Assembly: GCF_947632075.1 (NCBI RefSeq)
Contig: NZ_CANRNX010000003.1
Location: 1 to 64,000, forward strand
Length of the DNA: 64,000 bases
Reading direction: 5' to 3'
From: an uncultured Flavobacterium sp.
Lineage (GTDB): Bacteria > Bacteroidota > Bacteroidia > Flavobacteriales > Flavobacteriaceae
Below the pieces are notes generated by a model, which did no database searches, had not been told where the DNA came from, and was given only the letters and a program-made list of their open reading frames with translations. Positions within the stretch are counted from its first letter, which is position 1. The number at the start of each line of letters is the position of its first letter. Position numbers and translations under genes: made by a program. Shown one piece after another: positions 35,032 to 43,503 of the stretch.

Positions 35032-35619
35032 TTATTGTATTTTGGTAAGGATAATTTTTTTATTCTTTTTCGAAGTTCCTGTTAAAATTAAATTAGCACC
35101 GTTGTTAACCAATTCCATATCGAAATTTTCATGTATAAAATGATCGTAAATAAAATTGTATGTTTTTATATCTTCTTCTGTTAATGTATTATCTACAAAA
35201 TCATTAAAAGAATGCGATTGTACTGTTATATGACATACGTTAGCTTCGTAAGTAGCCAGCATATACGAAGAGTAAAATGGTATACTATGATTGTTTATAT
35301 GAAAAACACCATCTAAATAAAAATTCTTTAATCGGTTATTTTGATATGAAATATCTGTAAATGATAATTCTATTTCACCAACATTATATAATACAGAATC
35401 TACTTGTAAACTATTTAATTCTAAAGTATTCATTTCAGAAACTTTCCATCTACCTTGCATTTTCGGTATAGATTTATCTAAAAAGCTATTGTAGTTTTCG
35501 ACAAACACCCTTTCTCTTTCGCTATTTTCTAATCTATTTTTCTCATTAATATCTTCGACTTCACAAGATGAAAATACTAATGTTAGTGATAGTAATAAAA
35601 TTGTTATTGAATTTTTCAT
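35032..35619 (-). CDS. Hypothetical lipoprotein
   Basis: A 195-aa exported lipoprotein (lipobox FSSC, Cys19). I do not recognise the domain. The body has a WKVSEMNTLELNSLQVD strand and repeated aromatic strands (GEIELSFTDISYQNN, GVFHINNHSIPFYSSYML), compatible with a small lipocalin-like or beta-sandwich fold. The tail GANLILTGTSKKNKKIILTKIQ also looks like closing beta strands. The stop lies only 8 bp from the -33 element of the rpsO promoter. Confidence 0.72.
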   Translation of the reverse strand: MKNSITILLLSLTLVFSSCEVEDINEKNRLENSERERVFVENYNSFLDKSIPKMQGRWKVSEMNTLELNSLQVDSVLYNVGEIELSFTDISYQNNRLKNFYLDGVFHINNHSIPFYSSYMLATYEANVCHITVQSHSFNDFVDNTLTEEDIKTYNFIYDHFIHENFDMELVNNGANLILTGTSKKNKKIILTKIQ

Positions 35620-35660
35620 ATTTTTATTTTTTTGTAAATATAAAAGTATAAAACAAAATT

Positions 35661-36122
35661 CTATGAATTATATAGTTTAGCAATTTCTTGATTTATCCAT
35701 TCTAAAAATTGCTCATCATCTTTACCAAAAGCATTTAACGTATTTGAATCGATATCGATTTGTCCGATATTTTTCTCATCAACAAACAACGGAATTACAA
35801 TTTCTGATTTTACATTTATGTTACATGAAATATAATTATCTTGGGCAGTTACATCTTCTACAACAAAATTTTGGTTAGAAACAGCAACTTGCCCACAAAT
35901 TCCTTTTCCAAAAGGAATAACTGTATGATCTGTAGGCGCACCAGCATAAGGTCCTAAAATCAACTCTTCTTTATCTCCGTTTCTGAAATAAAAACCAACC
36001 CAATCGTAATATTCTACTTTATCTTTAAGTAAAATGCAAATTTGTTCTAATTTTTGATGTAAATCAATTTCTGATTTTTGTAAAATATTTGTACAGTTTT
36101 CTTTTAAATTATTGAAGCTCAT
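35661..36122 (-). CDS. GAF-domain protein, free methionine-(R)-sulfoxide reductase-like
   Basis: A 153-aa single GAF domain of the fRMsr (MsrC) type. The family reduces free Met-R-sulfoxide with thioredoxin. Conserved segments are GPYAG, IPFGKGICGQ and SEIVIPLFVDEKNIGQIDIDS. Compared with E. coli MsrC, Cys94 and Cys118 are matched by C76 and C100. The position of Cys84, which forms the catalytic disulfide with Cys118, is H66. It may therefore use C76-C100 instead or may have lost activity. It is transcribed divergently from the metal cassette. Confidence 0.8.
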   Translation of the reverse strand: MSFNNLKENCTNILQKSEIDLHQKLEQICILLKDKVEYYDWVGFYFRNGDKEELILGPYAGAPTDHTVIPFGKGICGQVAVSNQNFVVEDVTAQDNYISCNINVKSEIVIPLFVDEKNIGQIDIDSNTLNAFGKDDEQFLEWINQEIAKLYNS

Positions 36123-36196
36123 GATATCTTTTTTGTAAATTTAAAGGATTAAATTCCAAAAAAATTACTTTGATTTTTTTTTAACATATAAACACG

Positions 36197-36204
36197 TACA
36201 TTTG
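36197..36204 (+). promoter_or_regulatory. -7 box for the Cys-Cys metal cassette
   Basis: TACATTTG matches TAnnTTTG. It ends only 4 bp before the start codon ATG at 36209, so transcription would begin almost on the start codon. Confidence 0.55.
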
Positions 36205-36208
36205 TTAA

Positions 36209-36640
36209 ATGCAAAAACAGAAATACATATCGTTTTTATTGGCGGTTATTCTAATGTTTTCGAACGTTGGATTAGCTATTAATATTCATTATTGTAAAGA
36301 TGCAATTGCAGAAGTTGCTTTTGATTTTTTATCTGAATCGAAACTAACTTCATTACAAGAAGAAAAATCTGAAATTTGCTGTGGAAAGAAAAAAACAACA
36401 GAAAATGACGAGCCTTGTTGTAAAGACGAAGTAGTTAAACAGAAAGTAGACGAAAATCAAATCGCAACAAATTCAGTACAGTTTCAAGTAAATAATTTTC
36501 TTGCACCTGTAATCTATCAGTTAGTAATTCCTGAAACTTTTGAATTACAAATTCCTAAAAACACATTCGTTCAATTCTATTGTGAATCGAATGCACCACC
36601 TCTTTATAAGTTATATCGCAAATTAGTTTATTACGCATAA
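36209..36640 (+). CDS. HYC_CC_PP family protein
   Basis: A 143-aa exported or membrane-anchored small protein typical of Bacteroidota and named for its motifs. Here they are HYC at 27-29, CC at 57-58, a second CC at 70-71 and PP at 130-131 (APPLYKLYRKL). A hydrophobic N-terminus (about 6-24) serves as signal or anchor. Between the Cys pairs lies a charged K/E/D-rich linker. It stands directly upstream of a TonB-dependent receptor and an HMA protein that also carry Cys-Cys pairs. A role in copper or other thiophilic-metal handling is inferred from this context; no function is established. Confidence 0.85.
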   Translation: MQKQKYISFLLAVILMFSNVGLAINIHYCKDAIAEVAFDFLSESKLTSLQEEKSEICCGKKKTTENDEPCCKDEVVKQKVDENQIATNSVQFQVNNFLAPVIYQLVIPETFELQIPKNTFVQFYCESNAPPLYKLYRKLVYYA

Positions 36641-36694
36641 AAACATAGATTTTTAATTGATTATTAAATATCTATAAATTTTTTATGCACTAAA

Positions 36695-38935
36695 ATGAAA
36701 AAATATATCTTATTGTTATTTTGCGTATTGTTTCAAAGCATTCAAGCGCAAGAAATTATTTCAGGAAAAGTTGTAGACAAAAACAACAAACCACTTGAAT
36801 ATGCCTTGGTTTCTTGGAAAGGTACCGAGATTGGAACCGAAACTGATTCTAAAGGTAGCTTTGAATTAGAATTTGTTTCTGATGCTATTTTAGAAATTTC
36901 TTATGTAGGTATGGAAATTTCGCAAACCTCAACATTTCCTACAAAAACAAATCTCACTTTTACTTTAACTGAAGAAAAGGCTTTAGATGAATTGGTTATT
37001 AAAACTAACCGTAGAACTACAACGCGTTCGTTAACTTCGAATACGAACACCATGACCATGAACAGCGCCGAACTACTTAAGGCAGCTTGTTGTAATTTGG
37101 CCGAATCTTTTGAGACTAATCCGGCGATTGATGTAAATTTCTCTGATGCAATTTCAGGAAGCAAACAAATTAAAATGCTTGGATTAACAAGTCCGTATAT
37201 TTTAATAGCAGAAGAAAACATTCCTACAGTCCGCGGAGCTTCGCAGGCTTATGGTTTGTCGTTTACGCCAGGAACTTGGGTTGAAAGCATTCAGGTTACT
37301 AAAGGAGCCGGAAGTGTTGTTAATGGTTTCGAAAGTATTTCAGGTCAAATCAATACCGAATTAATTAAACCTGCAACAGACATTCCCTTTTATCTGAATT
37401 TATACGGTTCAACCGATTCGAGATTTGAAATCAACACCCATTTAAATCATAAATTAAACAACAAATGGAGTTCAAGTTTATTTATTCACGGAAATACGCG
37501 AGTTGCCAAAAACGATATGAACCACGATGGCTTCTTAGATAATCCGTTAGGAAACCAAATCAATGTTATGAATCGTTGGCAATATATAGACCAAGAAAAA
37601 GGCTTAGTTGCTTTTTTATCTGCTCGTTATATGAAAGATGACAAACAAACAGGTGAAATTGATTTTGATAAGAAAAGAGATAAAGGAACCACTAACCTTT
37701 GGGGTTCTGAAATCAACACAGAAAAATTTGATGCGAATGCTAAAATTGGTTACGTTTTTCCAGATATGCCGTATCAAAGTATTGGTTGGCAAAACTCTTT
37801 CAGTTACCACAATCAACAATCTTATTTTGGTTTAAACGAATACAACATTACACAAAGAAGTTTTTATTCGAATTTAATTTTTAGTTCAATTATCAGCAAT
37901 ACGTTACATAAATTTTCTACAGGTTTAAATTTCATGTACGATAATTACGGTGAAAATGTTTTCAATTACACAGCAAACAATTACGACAGAACAGACAATT
38001 CGGTTGGAGCTTTTTTTGAATATACTTATGATAATGCAGATAATTTTGCATTAGTATTAGGAGGCCGAGTAGATAATTCTAATCGTTTAGGTTTATTTGT
38101 TACACCAAGAGTACATTTAAGATATAATCCGTGGGAAGATGCCGTTTTCAGAGCTTCAGCTGGAAGAGGAAAACGTTTAGCAAATATCTTTGCAGAGAAT
38201 CAATATTTATTTGCAAGCTCAAGAACCTTCAATATAAATTACAGTGACGGAAAAGCGTACGGTTTAGATCCAGAAATTGCTTGGAATTACGGAATTAGTT
38301 TTTCACAAGGATTTCATTTATTTGGAAGAAAAGCTGAAGTAGCTTTTGACTTCTATCGTACAGATTTCCAAAATCAAATTGTAGTTGATTTAGATCAATC
38401 AGCAAGAACTGTAGATTTTTATAATTTAGAAGGAAAATCCTACGCAAATTCATTTCAGTTTGACATGACATATAACCTAGCTAAACATTTGAATTTTCGT
38501 GCAGCTTATAAATATTACGACATTAAAACAACTTACAAATCAGGAAATTTAGAACGTCCGTTACAAGCTAAAAATCGTTTTTTTGTTAATTTAGAATATC
38601 AAACACACGAAACTGAAACAGGTGGAAGTTGGAAATTTGACGCCACTTGGAATTGGTTAGGAAAACAGCGCTTGCCTTACACAGGTGACAATTTAGCAGA
38701 GAACAGATTAGGTGAGTATACCAATCCGTTTTCTACATTAAATACTCAAATAACAAAGGTATTTAACGATAGATTTGAAATTTATGTTGGTGGAGAAAAC
38801 ATCACTAACTACCAACAAAACAGAGTTATTTTAGGTGCAGATGATCCGTTTGGTTCAAATTTCGATAGCACCATTATTTACGGTCCAATTTTTGGACAAA
38901 TGTATTATGCAGGTTTAAGATTTAAAATAAAATAA
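36695..38935 (+). CDS. TonB-dependent receptor with carboxypeptidase-like N-terminal domain
   Basis: An outer-membrane active transporter of 746 aa. A signal peptide (SIQAQ) precedes a carboxypeptidase-regulatory-like domain (about 20-95; SGKVVDKNNKPLEYALV). The plug (about 115-235) contains LLKAACCNLAESF with C132-C133, then VQVTKGAGSVVNGFESISGQIN, and a 22-strand barrel follows. The last strand ends in GLRFKIK. The Cys-Cys in the plug's N-terminal helix is unusual for siderophore receptors and recurs in the two neighbours, so the ligand may be copper or a Cu-complex. The downstream HMA gene is 8 nt away. Confidence 0.88.
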   Translation: MKKYILLLFCVLFQSIQAQEIISGKVVDKNNKPLEYALVSWKGTEIGTETDSKGSFELEFVSDAILEISYVGMEISQTSTFPTKTNLTFTLTEEKALDELVIKTNRRTTTRSLTSNTNTMTMNSAELLKAACCNLAESFETNPAIDVNFSDAISGSKQIKMLGLTSPYILIAEENIPTVRGASQAYGLSFTPGTWVESIQVTKGAGSVVNGFESISGQINTELIKPATDIPFYLNLYGSTDSRFEINTHLNHKLNNKWSSSLFIHGNTRVAKNDMNHDGFLDNPLGNQINVMNRWQYIDQEKGLVAFLSARYMKDDKQTGEIDFDKKRDKGTTNLWGSEINTEKFDANAKIGYVFPDMPYQSIGWQNSFSYHNQQSYFGLNEYNITQRSFYSNLIFSSIISNTLHKFSTGLNFMYDNYGENVFNYTANNYDRTDNSVGAFFEYTYDNADNFALVLGGRVDNSNRLGLFVTPRVHLRYNPWEDAVFRASAGRGKRLANIFAENQYLFASSRTFNINYSDGKAYGLDPEIAWNYGISFSQGFHLFGRKAEVAFDFYRTDFQNQIVVDLDQSARTVDFYNLEGKSYANSFQFDMTYNLAKHLNFRAAYKYYDIKTTYKSGNLERPLQAKNRFFVNLEYQTHETETGGSWKFDATWNWLGKQRLPYTGDNLAENRLGEYTNPFSTLNTQITKVFNDRFEIYVGGENITNYQQNRVILGADDPFGSNFDSTIIYGPIFGQMYYAGLRFKIK

Positions 38936-38943
38936 TTAAAACA

Positions 38944-39297
38944 ATGAAAAAGTACCTAATAATTTTTGTAGCAATATTCGGAATAGCATTCAATTCAAAT
39001 GCTCAAGAAAAAAAGAAAAAAAATGCTAAATATGATATTGAAGTTCGAGGAAATTGTGACATGTGCAAGAAAAGAATTGAAAAGGCAGCCTTTGGAGTTA
39101 AAGGTGTAAAATCTGCCGAATGGCATGCTGAAGATCAAACTTTACATGTTATTATGGATGAAAATAAAACATCAACTACAACAATTTCACAAGCGATAGC
39201 AAAGGTTGGTCATGACACAGGTGAAGTTCGTGCAACTGATGAAGATTACGCAAACCTTCATAATTGCTGCGTTTACGATCGTAACGAAACAAAATAA
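38944..39297 (+). CDS. Exported heavy-metal-associated (HMA) domain protein
   Basis: A 117-aa protein with a signal peptide (cleaved near SNAQ), a lysine-rich stretch (EKKKKNAK) and an HMA ferredoxin-like domain. The metal site is GNCDMC (C38/C41), the CxxC of Atx1/CopZ-type copper chaperones. A Cys-Cys pair follows at 108-109 near the C-terminus. The export signal places it in the periplasm or at the surface rather than in the cytoplasm. It closes a three-gene unit with the receptor and HYC_CC_PP protein. Confidence 0.88.
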   Translation: MKKYLIIFVAIFGIAFNSNAQEKKKKNAKYDIEVRGNCDMCKKRIEKAAFGVKGVKSAEWHAEDQTLHVIMDENKTSTTTISQAIAKVGHDTGEVRATDEDYANLHNCCVYDRNETK

Positions 39298-39305
39298 AAA
39301 CAAAA

Positions 39306-39332
39306 AAGCCTCAAACATATAATTTGAGGCTT
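39306..39332. terminator. Intrinsic terminator after the metal cassette
   Basis: A 10-bp stem (arms 39306-39315 and 39323-39332, AAGCCTCAAA/TTTGAGGCTT) with an A-run and a T-rich tail. It is shared with the convergent DedA gene. Confidence 0.8.
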
Positions 39333-39352
39333 TCTTGTTTATGACTTAAATA

Positions 39353-40030
39353 CTATTTACTCTTTTTTGCTTTAATAGCTTTCATTACTAAAGGTACAGT
39401 AGTAACAATTACAATTACAATAATAATATATTCAATGTAATGTGTTAAATCTACATCATAATTATCTAATAAAATTCGATATAAATAATGCCCTGCGAAT
39501 ATTAACGAGTAAGCCCAAAGGAAAGAACTTACAATATTAAAAAGCATAAATCTTTTAATTTCCATATTTGCTATACCTGCAATAATTGGAGCGAACGTTC
39601 TAATAATTGGTAAAAAACGTGCAAATATAATTGCTCTACCTCCATGTTTATCAAAGAAAGCTTTTGATTCAAAAAGATATTTCTTTTTAAAAATCCAAGT
39701 ATCTTCTTTTTGATAAAGGTAGTTCCCACTTTTTGCACCGAACCAATATCCAAATGTGTTACCAACAATTCCAGCAAAAGCTACAAGAGATGCTAAAGCC
39801 CAAACATTCATAAAATCATTTTCTATATGAATAAATTCAGCCATTAAAGATTTACTGTAAATCCCTGATAGAAACAACAAACTATCTCCCGGTAAGAAAA
39901 AACCAACTAATAAACCGGTTTCTGCAAATATGATAAATAAGATAACGTAAATACCAATTTTATGTCCGGCTATTTCTAAATTAATATAAAATTCGGGGTT
40001 AATTAAATCTGCCCAATTAAAATTCTCCAT
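39353..40030 (-). CDS. DedA-family membrane protein (undecaprenyl-phosphate flippase-like)
   Basis: A 225-aa polytopic protein of the DedA/SNARE-associated family. Signature segments are ETGLLVGFFLPGDSLLFLSG and the conserved RFLPIIRTFAPIIAG re-entrant loop with the family's key Arg and Pro residues. Several members flip undecaprenyl phosphate or affect membrane potential. Which role applies here is not shown. It is second in a unit with the dicarboxylate symporter (18-nt gap). Confidence 0.87.
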   Translation of the reverse strand: MENFNWADLINPEFYINLEIAGHKIGIYVILFIIFAETGLLVGFFLPGDSLLFLSGIYSKSLMAEFIHIENDFMNVWALASLVAFAGIVGNTFGYWFGAKSGNYLYQKEDTWIFKKKYLFESKAFFDKHGGRAIIFARFLPIIRTFAPIIAGIANMEIKRFMLFNIVSSFLWAYSLIFAGHYLYRILLDNYDVDLTHYIEYIIIVIVIVTTVPLVMKAIKAKKSK

Positions 40031-40048
40031 GGTTGTTTGTCTGTTTAT

Positions 40049-41296
40049 TTATTCTTGTTCTGTTTGTATTGATTTTCCTTCCCATTTGTCAACTGCAGCA
40101 GTCGAAAGTGCGTTACCTAAAACATTGGTCATACTACGAGCCATATCACAGAAATGGTCAATTGGTAAAATTAATGCAATTCCTTCTGGCGGAATTCCGA
40201 ACATTGCACAAGTAGCAACAATAACAATTAGTGACGCTCTTGGTACACCCGCAACTCCTTTACTTGTTAACATCAAAACTAAAAGCATTAGCAACTGTTG
40301 TTCAATTGGCATTTCAATTCCGTAAACTTGAGCTATGAAAACACTTGCAAAAGTCATGTACATCATACTTCCGTCGAGGTTAAAAGAATATCCTAATGGT
40401 AACGTAAATGATACAATTTTTGGTTGACATCCAAATTTTTCTAATTCTTCGACCATCTTCGGAAACACAGCTTCACTACTTGTTGTCGTAAAAGCAATTA
40501 ATAAAGGTGTTTTAATATGACGAAGTAAATCCCATAAACGCTTACCTAAAATTAAATATCCTACAAAAAGTAAAACTACCCATAAAACCAAAATACCAGC
40601 CACAAACGCTAAAAGATAATTAGCATAAAGTTTAAATATTTCAAATCCGTAACTTGCAACAGCAGCAGCCACAGCACCTAAAACTCCAAGCGGAGCTGTC
40701 CACATAATGTAGTTTACCATTTTTAAAACTACATTCGCAATAGTATCAAGGGCTTTAGTTAGCTTCTCTCCTTCTTTTCCAATTGCTGCTAATGCAACTC
40801 CAAAAATAATTGAAAAAACAACTATTTGTAAAATTTCATTGGTTGCAAAGGCTTCAAAAATACTTTTAGGAAAAACGTGTGTTACAAACTGTTCTAATGA
40901 AAACTCTTGTGAATTTTTCAGCAAATCAGAAGCAGCTTCGGCAGGATTCTCCATTTGAATAGTAGTTCCTTTACCAGGTGACATTAAATTCACCAAAAAC
41001 AATCCGATTAATAAGGACACTAATGATGCAGAAATAAACCATCCCATCGCTTTTCCACCTACACGGCCAACCATTTTCATATCACCCATTTTGGCAATTC
41101 CAACAACTAAAGTTGAAAATACTAAAGGAGCGATAATCATTTGTACCAATCGAATGAAAATAGTTCCTAAAAGTTTTATATTTTTAGAAAAACTTGCTAT
41201 GTGCTCAGGGAATTGATAATGCACAATTCCCCCAATTGCTACACCAATAATTAATGCTGCAATAATTCCAATAAATAGTTTGTTATTACTTTTCAC
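40049..41296 (-). CDS. Dicarboxylate/amino acid:cation symporter (DAACS, GltP/DctA-like)
   Basis: An inner-membrane Na+- or H+-coupled symporter for glutamate, aspartate or C4-dicarboxylates (415 aa). Family motifs are visible: the serine-rich hairpin TTSSEAVFP, the NLDGSMMYM motif (TM7 Na+ site), and TSKGVAGVPRASLIV plus DHFCDMARSMTNVLGN (TM8). The start is GTG (41294-41296), since no in-frame ATG lies before the first helix. That GTG lies inside one arm of a perfect 10-bp inverted repeat, which could regulate translation. First of a two-gene unit with dedA. Confidence 0.92.
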   Translation of the reverse strand: MKSNNKLFIGIIAALIIGVAIGGIVHYQFPEHIASFSKNIKLLGTIFIRLVQMIIAPLVFSTLVVGIAKMGDMKMVGRVGGKAMGWFISASLVSLLIGLFLVNLMSPGKGTTIQMENPAEAASDLLKNSQEFSLEQFVTHVFPKSIFEAFATNEILQIVVFSIIFGVALAAIGKEGEKLTKALDTIANVVLKMVNYIMWTAPLGVLGAVAAAVASYGFEIFKLYANYLLAFVAGILVLWVVLLFVGYLILGKRLWDLLRHIKTPLLIAFTTTSSEAVFPKMVEELEKFGCQPKIVSFTLPLGYSFNLDGSMMYMTFASVFIAQVYGIEMPIEQQLLMLLVLMLTSKGVAGVPRASLIVIVATCAMFGIPPEGIALILPIDHFCDMARSMTNVLGNALSTAAVDKWEGKSIQTEQE

Positions 41297-41322
41297 GCTT
41301 AAGTATTTTTTGAAGCGTGAAA
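41291..41322. promoter_or_regulatory. Inverted repeat covering the symporter start codon
   Basis: TTTCACGCTT (41291-41300) and AAGCGTGAAA (41313-41322) are perfect complements with a 12-nt spacer. In the minus-strand mRNA the GUG start lies in the 3' arm. It could be a translation-blocking hairpin or a DNA operator between two divergent genes. Confidence 0.55.
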
Positions 41323-41481
41323 ATAGGTATTTTTTTTTACTTATGGGTTATCTATTTTTTACAATACTGTTTTTTTAAGTTTTTTTTAAGAAGTCTTCTA
41401 AAATATAAAAGATAGTTTTTTTTGAATTGGTAATAAATCAATTTGTTTGCTTATTTTTATGCCGATTTAAAAAAATTAATA

Positions 41482-43392
41482 ATGAGAAAACTACTTATTT
41501 TAACTTTAAGTATAGCAAGTTTATCTGCCAATGCTCAACAAAAAGTAATGACTAAAGAACTTTTGTGGGAATTAGGTAGAGTTAATCCGGTTGGATTATC
41601 TGAAAATGGAAAGTATTTGTATTATGCTGTTGGAACACCAAATGTTTCTGAAAATAAAATCAATACAAAATATTATCAAGTTTCTATTGATGGTAAAAAA
41701 GTTAAAGAACTGGAATCATTAGACGGATTAACAGTTGATGAAAATATTTCTACAGACGGAAAATTCAAATTATCAGACGAATCGGTAAAAATCAATAACA
41801 TTTTAGGTAAAGATTATTATCCTGAAATGCAAAAATCTAATGTTTACATTTATGATGAATTAGATTACAAACATTGGGATAAATATAACGATGGGAATTT
41901 TAATCACGTTTTTGTTACTAATTTAGAAAACGGTGAAAAAATTGACCTTTTAGAAAATGAATCTTTCAACTCACCACAAAAACCTTTTGGAGGTAATCAA
42001 GACTACATTTGGTCACCAGACGGAAAATCGGTAGTTTATGTTTCTAAAAAACTAAAAGGAACAGCTTATGCATTAAGCACAAATACCGATTTATACGAAT
42101 ACAATTTAGAAACTAAACAAACTACAAACTTAACCCCTAATAATAAAGGTTACGATACAAATCCGCAGTTTTCACCAAACGGAGAATTGTCTTGGCTACA
42201 AATGAAAAACGACGGATATGAAGCTGATAAAAACGATATCATTGTTCGCTATTTAGGAACAGATATGAACTTAACTGCTAATTGGGACGGAACAGTTGAT
42301 AGTTTTGTTTGGAGTTTAAATGGTGAAGAAATTTATTTCACAGCTCCTATTGATGGAACTATCCAATTATTCAAAGTTAACTTTCCTGGCAAAAAAAGAA
42401 TTGCTCCAACAGTACAACAAGTAACAAATGGAAATTTTGACGTTACTGGAATAGTAGGTTTCTCTGGAAATAAAATTGTTTTAACCCGTACAGATTTTAA
42501 CACTGCAACCGAAGTGTATTCTTACGATTTAAAATCGAAAAAATGGCAACAAATTACTCATGTAAACGATGCAGCTTATAAAGATATTGCTAAAGTAAAA
42601 ATTGAAAAACGTTACGTTACAACAACAGACGGAAAGAAAATGTTAGTATGGGTAGCTTTACCTCCTAACTTTGATGCAAATAAAAAATATCCAACTTTAT
42701 TATATTGTCAAGGTGGTCCACAATCTCCACTTACACAATTTTATTCATTCCGTTGGAATATTCAATTAATGGCATCAGAAGGTTATATTGTTGTAATGCC
42801 AAATCGTAGAGGAATGCCAGGTCATGGTGTTGAATGGAACGAAGCTATTTCAAAAGATTGGGGCGGACAAGTAATGCAAGATTACTTAACTGCAATTGAT
42901 GAATTAGCAAAAGAACCTTATGTAGACAATGATCGTTTAGGTGCTATTGGAGCAAGTTATGGTGGATATTCAGTTTATTATTTAGCAGGAATTCACGACA
43001 ATCGTTTTAAATCATTTATTTCTCATTGTGGAGTTTTCAACCTTGAATCTATGTATGGAACAACAGAAGAGATGTTCTTTACAAACTGGGATGCAGGTGG
43101 AGCTTATTGGGATAAAGACAACGAAGCAGCGCAAAAAACATATAAAGAATTTAATCCTAAAAATAACGTAGCAAACTGGAATACGCCAATTTTAATTTTC
43201 CATGGAGGAAATGATTTCCGAGTACCAATTGGGCAAGGTCAAGAAGCTTTTCAAGCAGCTCAATTACAAGGAATAAAATCACGTTTTGTTTATCTTCCTG
43301 AAGAAAATCATTGGGTAACAAGACCACAAAACGCACAAATTTGGCAAGGTGAATTCTTCCGTTGGTTAGATGAAACTTTAAAACAAAATTAA
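41482..43392 (+). CDS. Exported S9 family prolyl oligopeptidase-type peptidase
   Basis: A 636-aa serine peptidase using the ATG at 41482 (a longer frame from 41443 lacks a signal peptide). The signal is LSIASLSANAQQ. An N-terminal beta-propeller with PDGK/SPNGE-type blades (about 30-380; YIWSPDGKSVVY) precedes an alpha/beta-hydrolase domain. The catalytic triad is S492 (GASYGGYS), D578 (GGNDFRVP) and H610 (ENHWV). It is likely periplasmic, cleaving dipeptides or tripeptides from peptides. It is monocistronic with a terminator after the stop. Confidence 0.92.
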   Translation: MRKLLILTLSIASLSANAQQKVMTKELLWELGRVNPVGLSENGKYLYYAVGTPNVSENKINTKYYQVSIDGKKVKELESLDGLTVDENISTDGKFKLSDESVKINNILGKDYYPEMQKSNVYIYDELDYKHWDKYNDGNFNHVFVTNLENGEKIDLLENESFNSPQKPFGGNQDYIWSPDGKSVVYVSKKLKGTAYALSTNTDLYEYNLETKQTTNLTPNNKGYDTNPQFSPNGELSWLQMKNDGYEADKNDIIVRYLGTDMNLTANWDGTVDSFVWSLNGEEIYFTAPIDGTIQLFKVNFPGKKRIAPTVQQVTNGNFDVTGIVGFSGNKIVLTRTDFNTATEVYSYDLKSKKWQQITHVNDAAYKDIAKVKIEKRYVTTTDGKKMLVWVALPPNFDANKKYPTLLYCQGGPQSPLTQFYSFRWNIQLMASEGYIVVMPNRRGMPGHGVEWNEAISKDWGGQVMQDYLTAIDELAKEPYVDNDRLGAIGASYGGYSVYYLAGIHDNRFKSFISHCGVFNLESMYGTTEEMFFTNWDAGGAYWDKDNEAAQKTYKEFNPKNNVANWNTPILIFHGGNDFRVPIGQGQEAFQAAQLQGIKSRFVYLPEENHWVTRPQNAQIWQGEFFRWLDETLKQN

Positions 43393-43403
43393 TTACACAT
43401 ATC

Positions 43404-43435
43404 AAGGAATCTGAAATTTCAGGTTCCTTTTTTAG
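43404..43435 (+). terminator. Intrinsic terminator of the S9 peptidase gene
   Basis: A 12-bp stem with one G-U (arms 43404-43415 and 43418-43429) and a T-run after it. Confidence 0.75.
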
Positions 43436-43503
43436 TTAATAATTTCATCATTTAATGTAACAATTATTATCTTTATACGCCTTATAATAAAAATTAAGAT
43501 ATA

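Noticed and set aside
43465-43476. Possible promoter box TATCTTTA before the C1 peptidase
   Set aside because: Last base departs from TAnnTTTG and no -33 element is present; too weak to list as a feature.
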